From contig JBGAHR010000004.1 of NCBI GenBank assembly GCA_044226045.1, positions 1-64,000 on the forward strand: a stretch of 64,000 nucleotides of DNA, given 5' to 3'. This document shows, piece after piece, positions 1 to 8,722 of this stretch. The DNA comes from Endoryza sp044226045 (GTDB taxonomy: Bacteria > Bacteroidota > Bacteroidia > Chitinophagales > Chitinophagaceae). The notes under the pieces were generated by a model that ran no database searches, had not been told where the DNA came from, and worked only from the letters and a program-made list of their open reading frames with translations. The translations under genes and the position numbers were made by a program. Within the stretch, counting starts at the first letter, position 1. Each line of letters opens with the position of its first letter.

Positions 1-1752
1 ACCATCCGCCAGGTGTCCAAAGTATTGCCACGTATGCTGGCTGCCGTTCCTTACCTGGTTTTCATGTGGGGTTTCCTGGCGGTGAACGGCTTCAATAGCG
101 GCACTGTGATACAGGTGCTGGTGGTTTTCCTGATAGGAACGCTTCATATCATTTATCTCTGTTACCGGACAACCATCTTTACCGACAAAAATAAAAACCT
201 GGTTCCGGTAGATCGTTTCAGCCTGCAGGGCGCTCAAAATACCGGCGAGGTGATCAGGCGGCAACACCTTCGCACTACTACCCGGATCATCATTCCCCTG
301 GTATTTGTGGGTGTATTCGCATATGCCTGGTATACAGCCCGCTCTGTACCCTCACTCGATGGAAAACCAGGGCTGATCATTCTTTGCGGACTGATTTTTT
401 ACACCATCCTCAGCCTCTTCCTCGACGGCCTTTCCAATAAATTGAAATTTCCCTTTTTCTTTCTGTTGATTATTGTCATGCTTTTCCTTTCCCTTCCCCG
501 CAACAACAACCACGCGCTACAGGAATACAAAGACGGCAAGGCGGGACTGGAAATGATCCGCGCCAGGAAACAGGATACGGTGTTTACCAGGCAATGGCTG
601 ATGGACAAATGGAAGAATGGCCGCCTGACGAGCAGAGGGGATACTATTCCTGTTTTTATCGTCGCAGCGGAAGGCGGAGGTATTCGTGCCTGTTACTGGA
701 CCACACAGGTGATGAAACAACTGCATCTTGCGTTTCCGGAACTATATCAGAATACCTTTGCGGTCACCGGCGCTTCCGGTGGTACGGTGGGGTTGAGCTT
801 CTTCTACAACTATCTCTATCAAGTGAACCCTGGTGCCGAGATCGGCCGGTTTACCGACCCTGCTTTTTACCAGTCGCTCGATACGATCGCTGGTGCAGAT
901 TTTCTTTCAGGCGTCACCTACGGATTTTTGTTTCCCGACCTGATTCAACGCGCTATTCCTTTTCCGATCCGGTCCTTTGATCGCGCGAAGTTTTTGAATA
1001 ATGGTTTTGAAGCGGTGTTTTCCAAACACGTGGCCGGGGCCGCCGAGGGCTCGGTGATGAACGACGCGGTGATACGCCCCTGGATGACAGATACCGCCCA
1101 CAACTACCCATTGATCCTGTACAACAGCCTGTTTGTTGAACAGGGTCAGAAAGCGATCTTCTCACCCATTCGCTTATCCGAAACATGGTACAGGGATGTA
1201 CTGGATATTTTCGATACCACCCGCGTGATGGTTACCACCAGCGAGGCAATGGTCTCTTCAGCCCGCTTCCCGATCATTACTCCACCCGGTTTGTTGAAAT
1301 CGGATACCCATCACGATATGGGACACCTGGTAGATGGAGGATACTTTGAAAATACCGCCGTGCAAACTGCGCAGCAAACTGCCATTATGATCAAGAAAAT
1401 CGGGGAAAAACTGGATTTTGGCGGAAAGAAGGTAGTGCCCATCATCCTCTCCCTGAAATATGGTTCCGGCATTCCGAAACTCGGCAAGGCACTCGGCTGG
1501 AATTATGAAGTCGCCCCGGTGGTCGGTGGTTTGAAGACCTTATTCCGATGGATCGACGCGGCGAATGCCGTTACCGCCAATCTCGATAACTCACTTATCA
1601 GTATTGATTTCAGGCTGCCCCGCTATAAGGGAGACATCATTCCGCTGGGTTGGTATCTTTCCGATACATCGAGGGCGCTTATCAAAAAATATTCGGCTCC
1701 CTCATTGCTGAAGGAGCCGATGAATAAATTGAAAAGATACCTTCCCCGGTAA
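1..1752 (+). CDS. Patatin-like phospholipase with N-terminal membrane segments (5' end uncertain)
   Basis: The frame is open to the window edge, so the gene may start upstream; a GTG at 13 and an ATG at 34 are possible starts. The first ~150 residues hold several hydrophobic membrane segments. A patatin domain follows: the oxyanion motif EGGGIR near residue 219 (counted from the GTG), the nucleophile elbow GASGG near 253-257, and the DGG that carries the catalytic Asp near 441. Together they give a Ser-Asp dyad. Known family role: acyl hydrolysis of lipids. The membrane anchor suggests action on membrane lipids, which is inference. It runs convergently into the M28 peptidase gene with one base between stop codons and no visible terminator. 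Confidence 0.85.
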   Translation, partial: TIRQVSKVLPRMLAAVPYLVFMWGFLAVNGFNSGTVIQVLVVFLIGTLHIIYLCYRTTIFTDKNKNLVPVDRFSLQGAQNTGEVIRRQHLRTTTRIIIPLVFVGVFAYAWYTARSVPSLDGKPGLIILCGLIFYTILSLFLDGLSNKLKFPFFFLLIIVMLFLSLPRNNNHALQEYKDGKAGLEMIRARKQDTVFTRQWLMDKWKNGRLTSRGDTIPVFIVAAEGGGIRACYWTTQVMKQLHLAFPELYQNTFAVTGASGGTVGLSFFYNYLYQVNPGAEIGRFTDPAFYQSLDTIAGADFLSGVTYGFLFPDLIQRAIPFPIRSFDRAKFLNNGFEAVFSKHVAGAAEGSVMNDAVIRPWMTDTAHNYPLILYNSLFVEQGQKAIFSPIRLSETWYRDVLDIFDTTRVMVTTSEAMVSSARFPIITPPGLLKSDTHHDMGHLVDGGYFENTAVQTAQQTAIMIKKIGEKLDFGGKKVVPIILSLKYGSGIPKLGKALGWNYEVAPVVGGLKTLFRWIDAANAVTANLDNSLISIDFRLPRYKGDIIPLGWYLSDTSRALIKKYSAPSLLKEPMNKLKRYLPR

Positions 1753-1753
1753 A

Positions 1754-3064
1754 TTATCGGAGGCTCTTGGTATCTACTCTTGAAGGAGTGTCTTTACCAC
1801 TGATGATGGAAGTGGAGCTGATAGCGATGGCCTTGATGATCTCTGCCATGTTCTTCATATCGAGTGTTTCGATTTCATCATCCTGTGTATGATAGTATTT
1901 ATCATTGGTTGTATTGGCAGCATTGGGGTCTGCTTCCATCCGCGAAGTGGAAATCGTATGAGCAGGAACACCCAGGCGCGCGAGCGTGGCATTGTCTGAA
2001 CGATAAAACAGGTTCTGCTTGGTATAAGGATCGGGATAGAACTTGAACTGTGTTCCTTCCAGGTTCTTCTCGAGTATCTTTCCCATATCTGTCTTTTCAT
2101 AACCGGTGATATAGGCAGAATTGGTTCCCCACTTGCTTTCCGTTCCGATCATCTCAATATTGAACATGGCCATTACTTTTTCCGGGGCAAACTGCTTCGA
2201 GAAATACTGTGAGCCATATCCGCCGACTTCCTCCGCCGTAAAAGCCGCGAAAACCACGGTACGCTCGTTTGATTTTTTCTGCGCGAAATAATGCGCGAGC
2301 ATCATCACCGCGGTTGTACCGGCCGCATCGTCGTTGGCGCCGTTGAAAATAGAATCTTTATCATTATTGGGACGACCGATGCCGAGGTGATCGTAATGAC
2401 CGGAAAAGATCACATACTCATCTTTCTTCTTTTTTCCGGGCAGAATACCGACCACATTCTTGAGAGAAACTTCTGAAATCTCCTGCTTGAAATTAATGCT
2501 GTATTCACCGGGGTCTTCGTTGCTCATCACCAAAATCACATTGGCTTCCGAAGGAAATGATTGTGAGCGAAATCTTTTCAGGCTGTTGAAAACCCGCGAC
2601 TGGGCAGTATCCACCACAATGAAATAGTTCTTTTTGGTGTTCAGCAGGGGAGATACGATATCATATAACCGATCGGTGGCGGAGACTTTGATCTTTTCAT
2701 ATCCTGATGCCTGGGTAACAGCCAATACCGGTTGATTGGAAAGCGCGACAATATTCCGGCTGTCGATGGCTTTTCCATTCAGCGTTCCATCAGCGCTGAT
2801 GAATTTGGGCTTGATAAGCTTGAACTCCTGGAAATAGGATTTACCATTAACCGGTTGCAGTCCTGCTTTCCTGAATTCTTCCGCAATAAAGTCGGCTGCT
2901 TTGTCAATACCGGGTGTAAAAGTTCTGCGTCCCTGCATATCATCTGCAGACAATATCTTCTCAATTCTTTCCACTTCCGCGGCGTTGATGATTTTGTCGA
3001 TATCCTGCGAAAAGGCAAATGAACTCGCCGTTGCCAGCAAGCCAGCAAGCAAAAATTGTTTCAT
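1754..3064 (-). CDS. Exported M28-family zinc aminopeptidase
   Basis: The ATG at 3064 is chosen because it opens a clear signal peptide (MKQFLLAGLLATASSFAFSQ); a longer reading from 3109 adds 15 residues that would bury it. A PA-like insert lies roughly at residues 100-210. The M28 metal-site motifs are all present: GHYDHLG near 222, NGANDDAAGT near 242, AEEVGG near 276 and NIEMIGTE near 300, followed by SDNATLARLGVPAHT. Known family role: two-zinc aminopeptidase of the periplasm or cell surface. The response-regulator gene ends only 52 bp upstream of the start codon, so cotranscription with the LytS/LytTR pair is possible. Length (436 aa) is normal. Confidence 0.9.
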   Translation of the reverse strand: MKQFLLAGLLATASSFAFSQDIDKIINAAEVERIEKILSADDMQGRRTFTPGIDKAADFIAEEFRKAGLQPVNGKSYFQEFKLIKPKFISADGTLNGKAIDSRNIVALSNQPVLAVTQASGYEKIKVSATDRLYDIVSPLLNTKKNYFIVVDTAQSRVFNSLKRFRSQSFPSEANVILVMSNEDPGEYSINFKQEISEVSLKNVVGILPGKKKKDEYVIFSGHYDHLGIGRPNNDKDSIFNGANDDAAGTTAVMMLAHYFAQKKSNERTVVFAAFTAEEVGGYGSQYFSKQFAPEKVMAMFNIEMIGTESKWGTNSAYITGYEKTDMGKILEKNLEGTQFKFYPDPYTKQNLFYRSDNATLARLGVPAHTISTSRMEADPNAANTTNDKYYHTQDDEIETLDMKNMAEIIKAIAISSTSIISGKDTPSRVDTKSLR

Positions 3065-3116
3065 TGTTCGATTATGTTTTAGTTGAGCGTTCAGTGTGTT
3101 GGACAGCATGTAAATA

Positions 3117-3851
3117 TTAAAGACTCATCATCTCTTTGAACTTGACAGTCTGGCGACGGCTGACTTCTATTTTCTCACCGCCTTTCAGTTCCAGCAATAA
3201 CCCACCATTGAAATAGGGTTCTATCTTTTCTATCAGTCTGAGATTGATGATATGTTTACGGTTGGCGCGGAAGAACATCTTTTCATCCAGCCTCTCTTCC
3301 AAAGCGTTCAGAGATTTCAGGATTAGCGGCTTGTTAGGGCCGAAATACACTTTGGCGTAATTACCCACACTTTCAAAAAGCCGGATTTCATTGAGTTTAA
3401 CAAACCAGCAGCGTTCACCGTCTTTCACAAAAACCTGGTCCTGCTCATAGAGGGTAGAACGATTCACGTTCTCCGTACTGCCGTTGCTTGGTTCTCTTTC
3501 TTCCTGCAGATGTAATTTCTGAATAGCGTCTGCCAGTCGTTTCGGTTCAACCGGTTTAAGCAGGTAATCGAGCGCATTCACTTCAAATGCCTTCAACGCA
3601 TATTCATCATAAGCCGTGGTAAAAATGACGTGCGGCGTTTTATCCAGTTCAGACAGGAGGTCGAAGCCTGTTTTCCCGGGCATTTGAATATCCAGGAAGA
3701 TCAGCTCGGGGTTGAGGTTTTCAATTTTCTCAATGCCTTCCCCTACGTTGGCAGCTTCTGCCACCACCTCAATTTCGGGATAGTCCATCAGCAACTTCTT
3801 CAATTCATTCCTGGCCAGTCTCTCGTCGTCAATAATGATTGCTTTTATCAT
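3117..3851 (-). CDS. LytTR-family response regulator
   Basis: The N-terminal receiver domain (about 1-120) has the acidic pocket IIDDE and phospho-acceptor Asp54 in FLDIQMPG. A LytTR DNA-binding domain fills about 140-240 (VKDGERCWFVKLNEI, FFRANRKHIINL, EVSRRQ). It lies 5 bp downstream of the LytS-type kinase gene and should be its cognate regulator. Known role of the family: binds direct repeats at promoters through the beta-rich LytTR fold. The target genes cannot be read from the sequence; the M28 peptidase just downstream is a candidate. Confidence 0.93.
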   Translation of the reverse strand: MIKAIIIDDERLARNELKKLLMDYPEIEVVAEAANVGEGIEKIENLNPELIFLDIQMPGKTGFDLLSELDKTPHVIFTTAYDEYALKAFEVNALDYLLKPVEPKRLADAIQKLHLQEEREPSNGSTENVNRSTLYEQDQVFVKDGERCWFVKLNEIRLFESVGNYAKVYFGPNKPLILKSLNALEERLDEKMFFRANRKHIINLRLIEKIEPYFNGGLLLELKGGEKIEVSRRQTVKFKEMMSL

Positions 3852-3856
3852 AACCT

Positions 3857-4906
3857 TTAGTTTATATTCACTGGTATCAGTACTTTGGCTTCCACGATAT
3901 TTCCATTCACCTGCCGGATTTCGAAGTTGGATTTGTCGCCAAAAAGCAACTGCAGCCGGTTACGTGTACTGGACAATCCGAATCCGTCTTCATTGGTGGT
4001 GCCATTCAGTTTACCTGAATTCTGCACCAGCAATTCGTGGAAATTACCCCGGAAATCGGAAATGATTTTGATAACCCCGCCTTTCACTTCCTTGCCAATG
4101 CCATGTTTGATGGCGTTTTCAACAAGGGTCTGTAACATCATCGGCGGCACCGGCTGATCGAGTGTATCTTCATCGATTTCGTATTCAACCTTCAGTCGGT
4201 CTTCGAAACGGATGTGTTCGAGAGCCAGGTAATCTTTTACAATATTAAGTTCCTTTTCGAAAGGTACAATCTCCAGCTTTTCGGCCTGCATGCTGCTTCG
4301 AAGAATATTGCTCAGCTCGGTGATGGCATCCCTCGCCCGACCGGGGTTTTCATCTATCAGCGCCCGGATGCTGTTGAGGGCATTGAAGATAAAATGCGGG
4401 TTGATATGAGATTTGATGGTCTTCAGCTCCAGCGCTTTTACCAGGGCCTCCAGTTTAAGCGTGTCCAGCTGTTGCCTTCTGCTCTTTTCGATATAATGGT
4501 AGAAATAATAGATCAATACCCAGGGGGTAATGAAGATGCCTGAGTTGATGATATTGGCGAAAATACGGGTAGCGAAGTCTACCCCCTTGCTTTCGCTGAG
4601 CGAAAAAACTTCAAATGTGAGCACCACGATCAGGCTGAACAGGGTACTGGTGGCAATAATGGCCGCGATCAGTCGGGTGATCATCTTTTCGATGGGCAAT
4701 AACAGCCATCCCGCCCGGCGGATATATTCCCGTAACAGATGGGTACTCAATATGCCACCCAATACCAGGATGAGGATCCTGGCCATGTATTCATTGGTCA
4801 GTTTATCCTTGAAGGAAATCGCATAAAAAAGCATCGAGAACCCAAACAATCCCCAACCTCCGATCTGGCAGAGCCAATAATTAGATATCCGGTTAAAAAC
4901 TTTCAT
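3857..4906 (-). CDS. LytS-type sensor histidine kinase
   Basis: Start ATG 4906 is preferred over an in-frame TTG at 4918 because a TAnnTTTG promoter element sits at 4916-4923. About four transmembrane segments fill the first ~145 residues, a short coiled coil follows, then the His_kinase domain with phospho-acceptor His near 171 in SHINPHFIFNALNSI, and a HATPase_c domain (TLVENAIKHGIGKE, GFGLSSTRNRL). There is no recognised extracytoplasmic sensing domain, so the signal is presumably sensed within the membrane. Paired with the LytTR regulator downstream. It is transcribed divergently from dxs. Confidence 0.92.
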   Translation of the reverse strand: MKVFNRISNYWLCQIGGWGLFGFSMLFYAISFKDKLTNEYMARILILVLGGILSTHLLREYIRRAGWLLLPIEKMITRLIAAIIATSTLFSLIVVLTFEVFSLSESKGVDFATRIFANIINSGIFITPWVLIYYFYHYIEKSRRQQLDTLKLEALVKALELKTIKSHINPHFIFNALNSIRALIDENPGRARDAITELSNILRSSMQAEKLEIVPFEKELNIVKDYLALEHIRFEDRLKVEYEIDEDTLDQPVPPMMLQTLVENAIKHGIGKEVKGGVIKIISDFRGNFHELLVQNSGKLNGTTNEDGFGLSSTRNRLQLLFGDKSNFEIRQVNGNIVEAKVLIPVNIN

Positions 4907-4915
4907 ACACAAATA

Positions 4916-4923
4916 CAAAACTA
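4916..4923 (-). promoter_or_regulatory. Candidate -7 element of the LytS kinase gene
   Basis: Reads TAGTTTTG on the minus strand, an exact match to the Bacteroidota TAnnTTTG element. Its last base is 10 nt from the ATG at 4906, which would leave a leader of only a few nucleotides. No clear -33 TTG was found at the usual spacing. Confidence 0.45.
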
Positions 4924-5106
4924 CTTATTCAATGTGCCGTGAAGACCTATTTAGGATATATGGCGATATATCTCGTCTATCGGCTGCGTCCAATCCCCTC
5001 AAAGTAGTGTTTTTTGTGAAAAAATTGGCTTGTGGCTCAACCGGGGTTTGTTTTTTTTGTTGAACCAAATAATACCACGGAACAGCCCCGGGCCGTTGTA
5101 AAACCG

Positions 5107-5114
5107 TATTTTTG
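5107..5114 (+). promoter_or_regulatory. Candidate -7 element of dxs
   Basis: Reads TATTTTTG, an exact TAnnTTTG match, 20 nt before the dxs ATG. The 4924-5133 divergent gap also holds T-rich runs but no -33 TTG at convincing spacing. Confidence 0.5.
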
Positions 5115-5133
5115 ACATTGAAATCACTTATTG

Positions 5134-7059
5134 ATGGAAATCAAGCCTGGACCCCTTTTAAACAGGATCGAATCACCTGCAGACCTCAAAAAGCTCAGCC
5201 GCGAAGAATTGCACCAGCTTTCTGAGGAATTGCGGCAATATATCATTGACGTGGTGAGCGTTCATGGCGGCCATTTTGGAGCCAGCCTGGGCGTAGTAGA
5301 GCTTACCGTAGCCCTGCACTATATCTATAACACGCCTTATGATCAGCTGGTTTGGGACGTAGGTCACCAGGCTTATGGCCATAAAATCCTCACCGGCCGG
5401 AAGGATAATTTCATTACCAACCGCAAATACAAGGGGCTCAGTGGTTTCCCTAAAAGAAGCGAAAGCGAGTACGACACTTTTGGTGTAGGCCATTCCTCTA
5501 CTTCCATTTCCGCAGCCCTGGGTATGGCCATCGCGGCCAAATACAAAGGGGAAGACAGGAAATCAGTGGCTATTATTGGCGACGGCTCCATGACCGCCGG
5601 GATGGCTTTCGAAGCCATGAACCATGCCGGCGTATCCGATACAGACCTGCTGATCATACTCAATGATAACAACATGAGTATCGATCCGAATGTAGGCGCC
5701 CTGCGTGAATACCTCACAGATATCACCACCTCTCCAACCTATAACAAGTTCAAGGACGATATTTGGAAAGCCCTCGGTAAACTGCCTGTCGGCAAGAACT
5801 TTACCCGCGATATGGCCAGCAAGCTGGAACATAGCATCAAAGGGTTTATCAATAAAAACAGCAACCTGTTTGAAGCGCTTAAACTGCGTTACTTCGGACC
5901 GATCGATGGACATAATATCACCAAGCTCGTAGATACGCTTCACGATCTGAAAAATATCCCCGGACCCAAACTGCTTCATGTAGTAACGGTGAAAGGAAAA
6001 GGGTACGCACTGGCCGAGCAGGACCAAACCAAATGGCATGCACCCGGTTTGTTCGATAAGGTGACAGGAGAAATCCATAAGAAGAAATTCGACCTGCCAC
6101 AGCCCCCCAAATACCAGGATGTGTTCGGACATACCATCATTGAACTGGCCGAAAAGAATGAAAAAGTGTTTGGTATCACCCCGGCCATGCCTTCCGGCTC
6201 TTCCCTGAAGTTCATGATGGAAAAAATGCCCGACAGGGCCATTGATGTAGGCATCTGCGAACAACATGCGGTTACCCTCAGTGCCGGCATGGCCACACAG
6301 GGATTGAAAGTATTCTGTAATATCTACTCTTCCTTCATGCAACGCGCATACGACCAGGTGGTGCATGATGTGGCTATTCAGAAGTTACCGGTCATTTTCT
6401 GTCTCGACCGGGCCGGACTGGTAGGTGAAGATGGCCCGACCCATCATGGCTGTTATGACATCGCATACTTCAGGTGTATTCCCAATATGATCATCAGCTC
6501 GCCGATGAATGAGAGTGAATTGCGCAACCTGATGTACACCGCCCAATTGGAATCAACCGATCTTCCATTCGTGATCAGGTATCCCCGCGGAGAAGGCGTG
6601 ATGCCCGAATGGAAAACAGAACTCAAACAAATTGAGATTGGAAAAGGAAGAAAACTGAAAGACGGAAAAGACCTCGCCATCCTATCACTCGGTCACCCGG
6701 GAAATTTTGTGACCTCCGCCATTCGCGAACTGAGAACAGAAGGGATTGATCCGGCACATTATGACCTGAGGTTTGTAAAGCCACTGGATGAAGAAATGCT
6801 CCATGAAGTATTCCGCAAATATGACAAGGTAATAACCGTGGAAGACGGAACGGTAAAAGGTGGTATGGGCAGCGCCATTCTTGAATTCATGGCCGAGCAT
6901 AACTACCAGGCCGAGGTTCATATTATGGGCATTCCCGACAGGCTCGTAGAGCATGGAACCCCCAAACAGCTTTATGCGGAGATCGGAATCGATTCGGCTG
7001 GAATTGCTAACACCGTTAGAAAAATTCTTGCCAAACAACCCGCGGTAATAACACAATAA
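5134..7059 (+). CDS. dxs: 1-deoxy-D-xylulose-5-phosphate synthase
   Basis: Condenses pyruvate and glyceraldehyde 3-phosphate to DXP, the first step of the MEP isoprenoid pathway, and also feeds thiamine and pyridoxal synthesis. Visible features are the N-terminal TPP-binding part (GHQAYGHKILTGR, FGVGHSSTS, the metal motif GDGSMTAGM ... NDNNMSI) and the central pyrimidine part (DVGICEQHAVTLSAGMA, YDQVVHDVA, GLVGEDGPTHHG). The transketolase C-terminal domain follows (ITVEDGTVKGGMGSAI). At 641 aa it is full length. ATG 5134 is chosen over a TTG three bases earlier. It stands alone, downstream of the divergent LytS promoter region and followed by a word-repeat spacer and the IS3 element. Confidence 0.97.
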   Translation: MEIKPGPLLNRIESPADLKKLSREELHQLSEELRQYIIDVVSVHGGHFGASLGVVELTVALHYIYNTPYDQLVWDVGHQAYGHKILTGRKDNFITNRKYKGLSGFPKRSESEYDTFGVGHSSTSISAALGMAIAAKYKGEDRKSVAIIGDGSMTAGMAFEAMNHAGVSDTDLLIILNDNNMSIDPNVGALREYLTDITTSPTYNKFKDDIWKALGKLPVGKNFTRDMASKLEHSIKGFINKNSNLFEALKLRYFGPIDGHNITKLVDTLHDLKNIPGPKLLHVVTVKGKGYALAEQDQTKWHAPGLFDKVTGEIHKKKFDLPQPPKYQDVFGHTIIELAEKNEKVFGITPAMPSGSSLKFMMEKMPDRAIDVGICEQHAVTLSAGMATQGLKVFCNIYSSFMQRAYDQVVHDVAIQKLPVIFCLDRAGLVGEDGPTHHGCYDIAYFRCIPNMIISSPMNESELRNLMYTAQLESTDLPFVIRYPRGEGVMPEWKTELKQIEIGKGRKLKDGKDLAILSLGHPGNFVTSAIRELRTEGIDPAHYDLRFVKPLDEEMLHEVFRKYDKVITVEDGTVKGGMGSAILEFMAEHNYQAEVHIMGIPDRLVEHGTPKQLYAEIGIDSAGIANTVRKILAKQPAVITQ

Positions 7060-7199
7060 ATTAGCCAATGGGGCAATGAGTCAATGCATTTGCCGACCTC
7101 CGAAAAAGTAATCTCTTTACATAAAAAATCTCCCCACGAGCGGCGGTTCCTGGCGCGCTTTGCATTCCGGAACTGTTTAGCGTTTCACGTTTATTGTTT
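7060..7199 (+). repeat. Spacer downstream of dxs with short-word repeats
   Basis: Contains words such as GGGCAATGAGTCAATGC and GCGTTTCACGTTTATTG that resemble those in the clusters at 14882-15110, 26067-26204 and 57430-57637. Before the IS3 insertion this spacer would have lain between dxs (+) and the exported-protein gene now at 8452-8712 (-), that is, again between convergent 3' ends. Confidence 0.4.
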
Positions 7200-7223
7200 T
7201 GAAAGCTTCCCTGAAAGCTTCCC
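7200..7223. repeat. Tandem direct copies of the IS3 left terminal repeat
   Basis: The 12-mer TGAAAGCTTCCC occurs at 7200-7211 and immediately again at 7212-7223. Only one copy is expected at an IS end. Confidence 0.85.
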
Positions 7224-7282
7224 TTTAAACCGTAGCGATTGTAAATAGAAAACAATTGTTAGCTTTAAACGGGAAAAGCAAG

Positions 7283-7549
7283 ATGAAAAAGACAAAATTT
7301 ACCGAGTCCCAGATCATCGGGATCCTCAAACAGCAAGAAAGCGGTCAAAAAGTTTCAGACATCTGTCGTGAACACGGCATTAGTCAGCCGACATTCTATC
7401 AGTGGAAAACAAAGTATTCTGGGATGGATGTTAATCATCTCAAAAAGCTGAAAGAGCTGGAAGGCGAACTTTCGCAGTACAAAAAGATAGTGGCTGAGCA
7501 AACGCTTCAAATTACCGTCCTCAAAGATGTGATTGAAAAAAAGCTATAG
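7283..7549 (+). CDS. IS3-family transposase OrfA
   Basis: 88 aa from ATG 7283, which opens the usual MKKTKFTESQIIGIL sequence; a longer frame to 7256 has no support. It carries the helix-turn-helix (SDICREHGISQPTFYQWK, about residues 28-45) that binds the terminal repeats, then a leucine-rich coiled coil (LKKLKELEGELSQYKKIV) typical of IS3 OrfA. It ends in TAG just after the slippery A7G run at 7536-7543, so most ribosomes make OrfA alone and a fraction make OrfAB. Confidence 0.93.
   Translation: MKKTKFTESQIIGILKQQESGQKVSDICREHGISQPTFYQWKTKYSGMDVNHLKKLKELEGELSQYKKIVAEQTLQITVLKDVIEKKL
7537..7543 (+). promoter_or_regulatory. Programmed -1 frameshift site of the IS3 transposase
   Basis: The heptamer A AAA AAG lies exactly in the OrfA codon phase, two codons before the OrfA stop. 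Slipping back one base enters the orfB frame, which is open through to 8442 with no intervening stop. I did not identify a downstream pseudoknot. Confidence 0.8.
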
Positions 7550-8442
7550 GGCCTGCTGAAAAGCGGGAGCTTGTAGACTACAGCCGACAGCAGTTCGGCA
7601 TTAGTCTGCGGCAGGCCTTTAAGTTGTTCGACATTCAGCCATCTGTGTATTACTACCGGGCAAAACCCAAAACGGAAGACCATGAGATCAGGAACAAGCT
7701 CAGTGATCTCGCGGAGATTAACTACCGCTGGGGGTTTTGGATGATGCATTATCATTTACGCAACTGTAATCATTTTTGGAATCATAAACGGGTATATCGA
7801 ATCTACACAGAAATGGGACTAAACCTACGGAGAAAGCATAAAAAGCGCCTTCCAGCCAGGATAATGGAACCTTTACTTCAACCGATCTATCCCAATATCA
7901 CCTGGTCAATGGACTTTATGCATGATACATTAATCAACGGCATCAACTTTCGTTCGCTCAACATTATTGATGACTATAACCGGGAGGCTTTATGCCTGAC
8001 TATTGATACGAGCCTGACCAGTCAGCGGGTGGTACGAGAACTAGACAAGGTGATAGCCTGGAGAGGGCAACCCACCAAAATCCGGGTGGACAACGGGCCG
8101 GAATTCATCGCTGAAGCATTGAATAAATGGGCTGAGGAAAAGAACATCGAAATTAAGTTTATAGAAAAAGGTAAGCCTCATCAGAATGGATACATGGAAC
8201 GATTTAATCGAAGTTTCCGGGAAGAAGTACTGGATGCATATCAGTTCACAAGATTAAAGGAAGCTCAGCTAATGGCGACAGCGTGGATGTGGATATACAA
8301 TAACCAAAGACCTCATCAATCACTGGGTTACAAACCACCAACAGCCTTTTTGAAAGAACACCAAAAAACTGATTGGTTCCCAACGATGCAAAAAGATGAG
8401 CATATTGAATGGAAATCTTTAGTTTTAAGTGCTACTAATTAG
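7543..8442 (+). CDS. IS3-family transposase OrfB (made as OrfAB fusion)
   Basis: The frame is entered by the -1 shift and reads AIGPAEKRELVDY ... with no stop; the first ATG of its own is at 7624. An HTH_21-type segment (RWGFWMMHYHLR) is followed by an rve integrase core with the DDE residues in place: Asp in TWSMDFMHD, Asp in RVDNGPEF, Glu in GYMERFNRSFREE, plus the conserved NNQRPHQSLGY tail. The catalytic core is intact, so the element may still be active. There is no own ribosome-binding signal, in keeping with expression by frameshift. Confidence 0.93.
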   Translation, partial: AIGPAEKRELVDYSRQQFGISLRQAFKLFDIQPSVYYYRAKPKTEDHEIRNKLSDLAEINYRWGFWMMHYHLRNCNHFWNHKRVYRIYTEMGLNLRRKHKKRLPARIMEPLLQPIYPNITWSMDFMHDTLINGINFRSLNIIDDYNREALCLTIDTSLTSQRVVRELDKVIAWRGQPTKIRVDNGPEFIAEALNKWAEEKNIEIKFIEKGKPHQNGYMERFNRSFREEVLDAYQFTRLKEAQLMATAWMWIYNNQRPHQSLGYKPPTAFLKEHQKTDWFPTMQKDEHIEWKSLVLSATN

Positions 8443-8454
8443 GGGAAGCTTTCA
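8443..8454. repeat. IS3 right terminal inverted repeat
   Basis: GGGAAGCTTTCA, the exact reverse complement of the left 12-mer. The last three bases read TGA on the minus strand and form the stop codon of the 8452-8712 gene. Confidence 0.85.
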
Positions 8455-8712
8455 ATTAGATATTTTACCAAAATCAAAATAATAGCTCTTTCCTTTCCGC
8501 AGTTTCTCTGAATCTCGTTTCTTATCTATTGAAACCATTTTGGAAATTATTTTAAATAATGAATCATTTCTTTGAGCACATATAACATAGTAATTCCCCT
8601 TTGTTTTAATTTTTAAAACTTTGTACAAAGAATCTGCATTACCGGCACAGAAGGCGGTGGCATTTGAAAATACCAAACAGCCAATTAGTGTATAAACTTT
8701 AATAATACTCAT
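8452..8712 (-). CDS. Small exported protein of unknown function, 3' end made by the IS3 insertion
   Basis: 86 aa with a plausible signal peptide (MSIIKVYTLIGCLVFSNATAFCAG), then a charged mature part (SLYKVLKIKTKGNYYVICAQRNDSLFKII). No family recognised. Its TGA stop is the tip of the IS3 right end, so the original C-terminus is altered; left of the element the frame would meet a TAA within a few codons, so little may have been lost. It starts 10 bp after the stop of the Rhs-like fragment and is visibly more AT-rich than most neighbours. The spacing and order fit an immunity-type protein encoded after a toxin tail, but that is inference only. Confidence 0.55.
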   Translation of the reverse strand: MSIIKVYTLIGCLVFSNATAFCAGNADSLYKVLKIKTKGNYYVICAQRNDSLFKIISKMVSIDKKRDSEKLRKGKSYYFDFGKISN

Positions 8713-8722
8713 ATGATAAATA

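Larger units (their letters stand above)
7200..8454 (+). mobile_element. IS3-family insertion sequence (complete, with frameshifted orfAB)
   Basis: Terminal inverted repeats begin TGAAAGCTTCCC on the left and are mirrored by GGGAAGCTTTCA at 8443-8454; the ends are TG...CA as in IS3-type elements. The left terminal 12-mer occurs twice in direct tandem (7200-7211 and 7212-7223), so the true left edge is 7200 or 7212 and the length is about 1.24-1.26 kb, normal for the family. Two frames encode orfA and orfB joined by a -1 slippery site. No matching target duplication is visible in the flanks. The right tip supplies the stop codon of the neighbouring minus-strand gene. Confidence 0.88.

Noticed and set aside
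5563..6366. 267-aa minus-strand frame inside dxs
   Set aside because: Lies wholly within dxs, which is conserved on the plus strand; no domain content.
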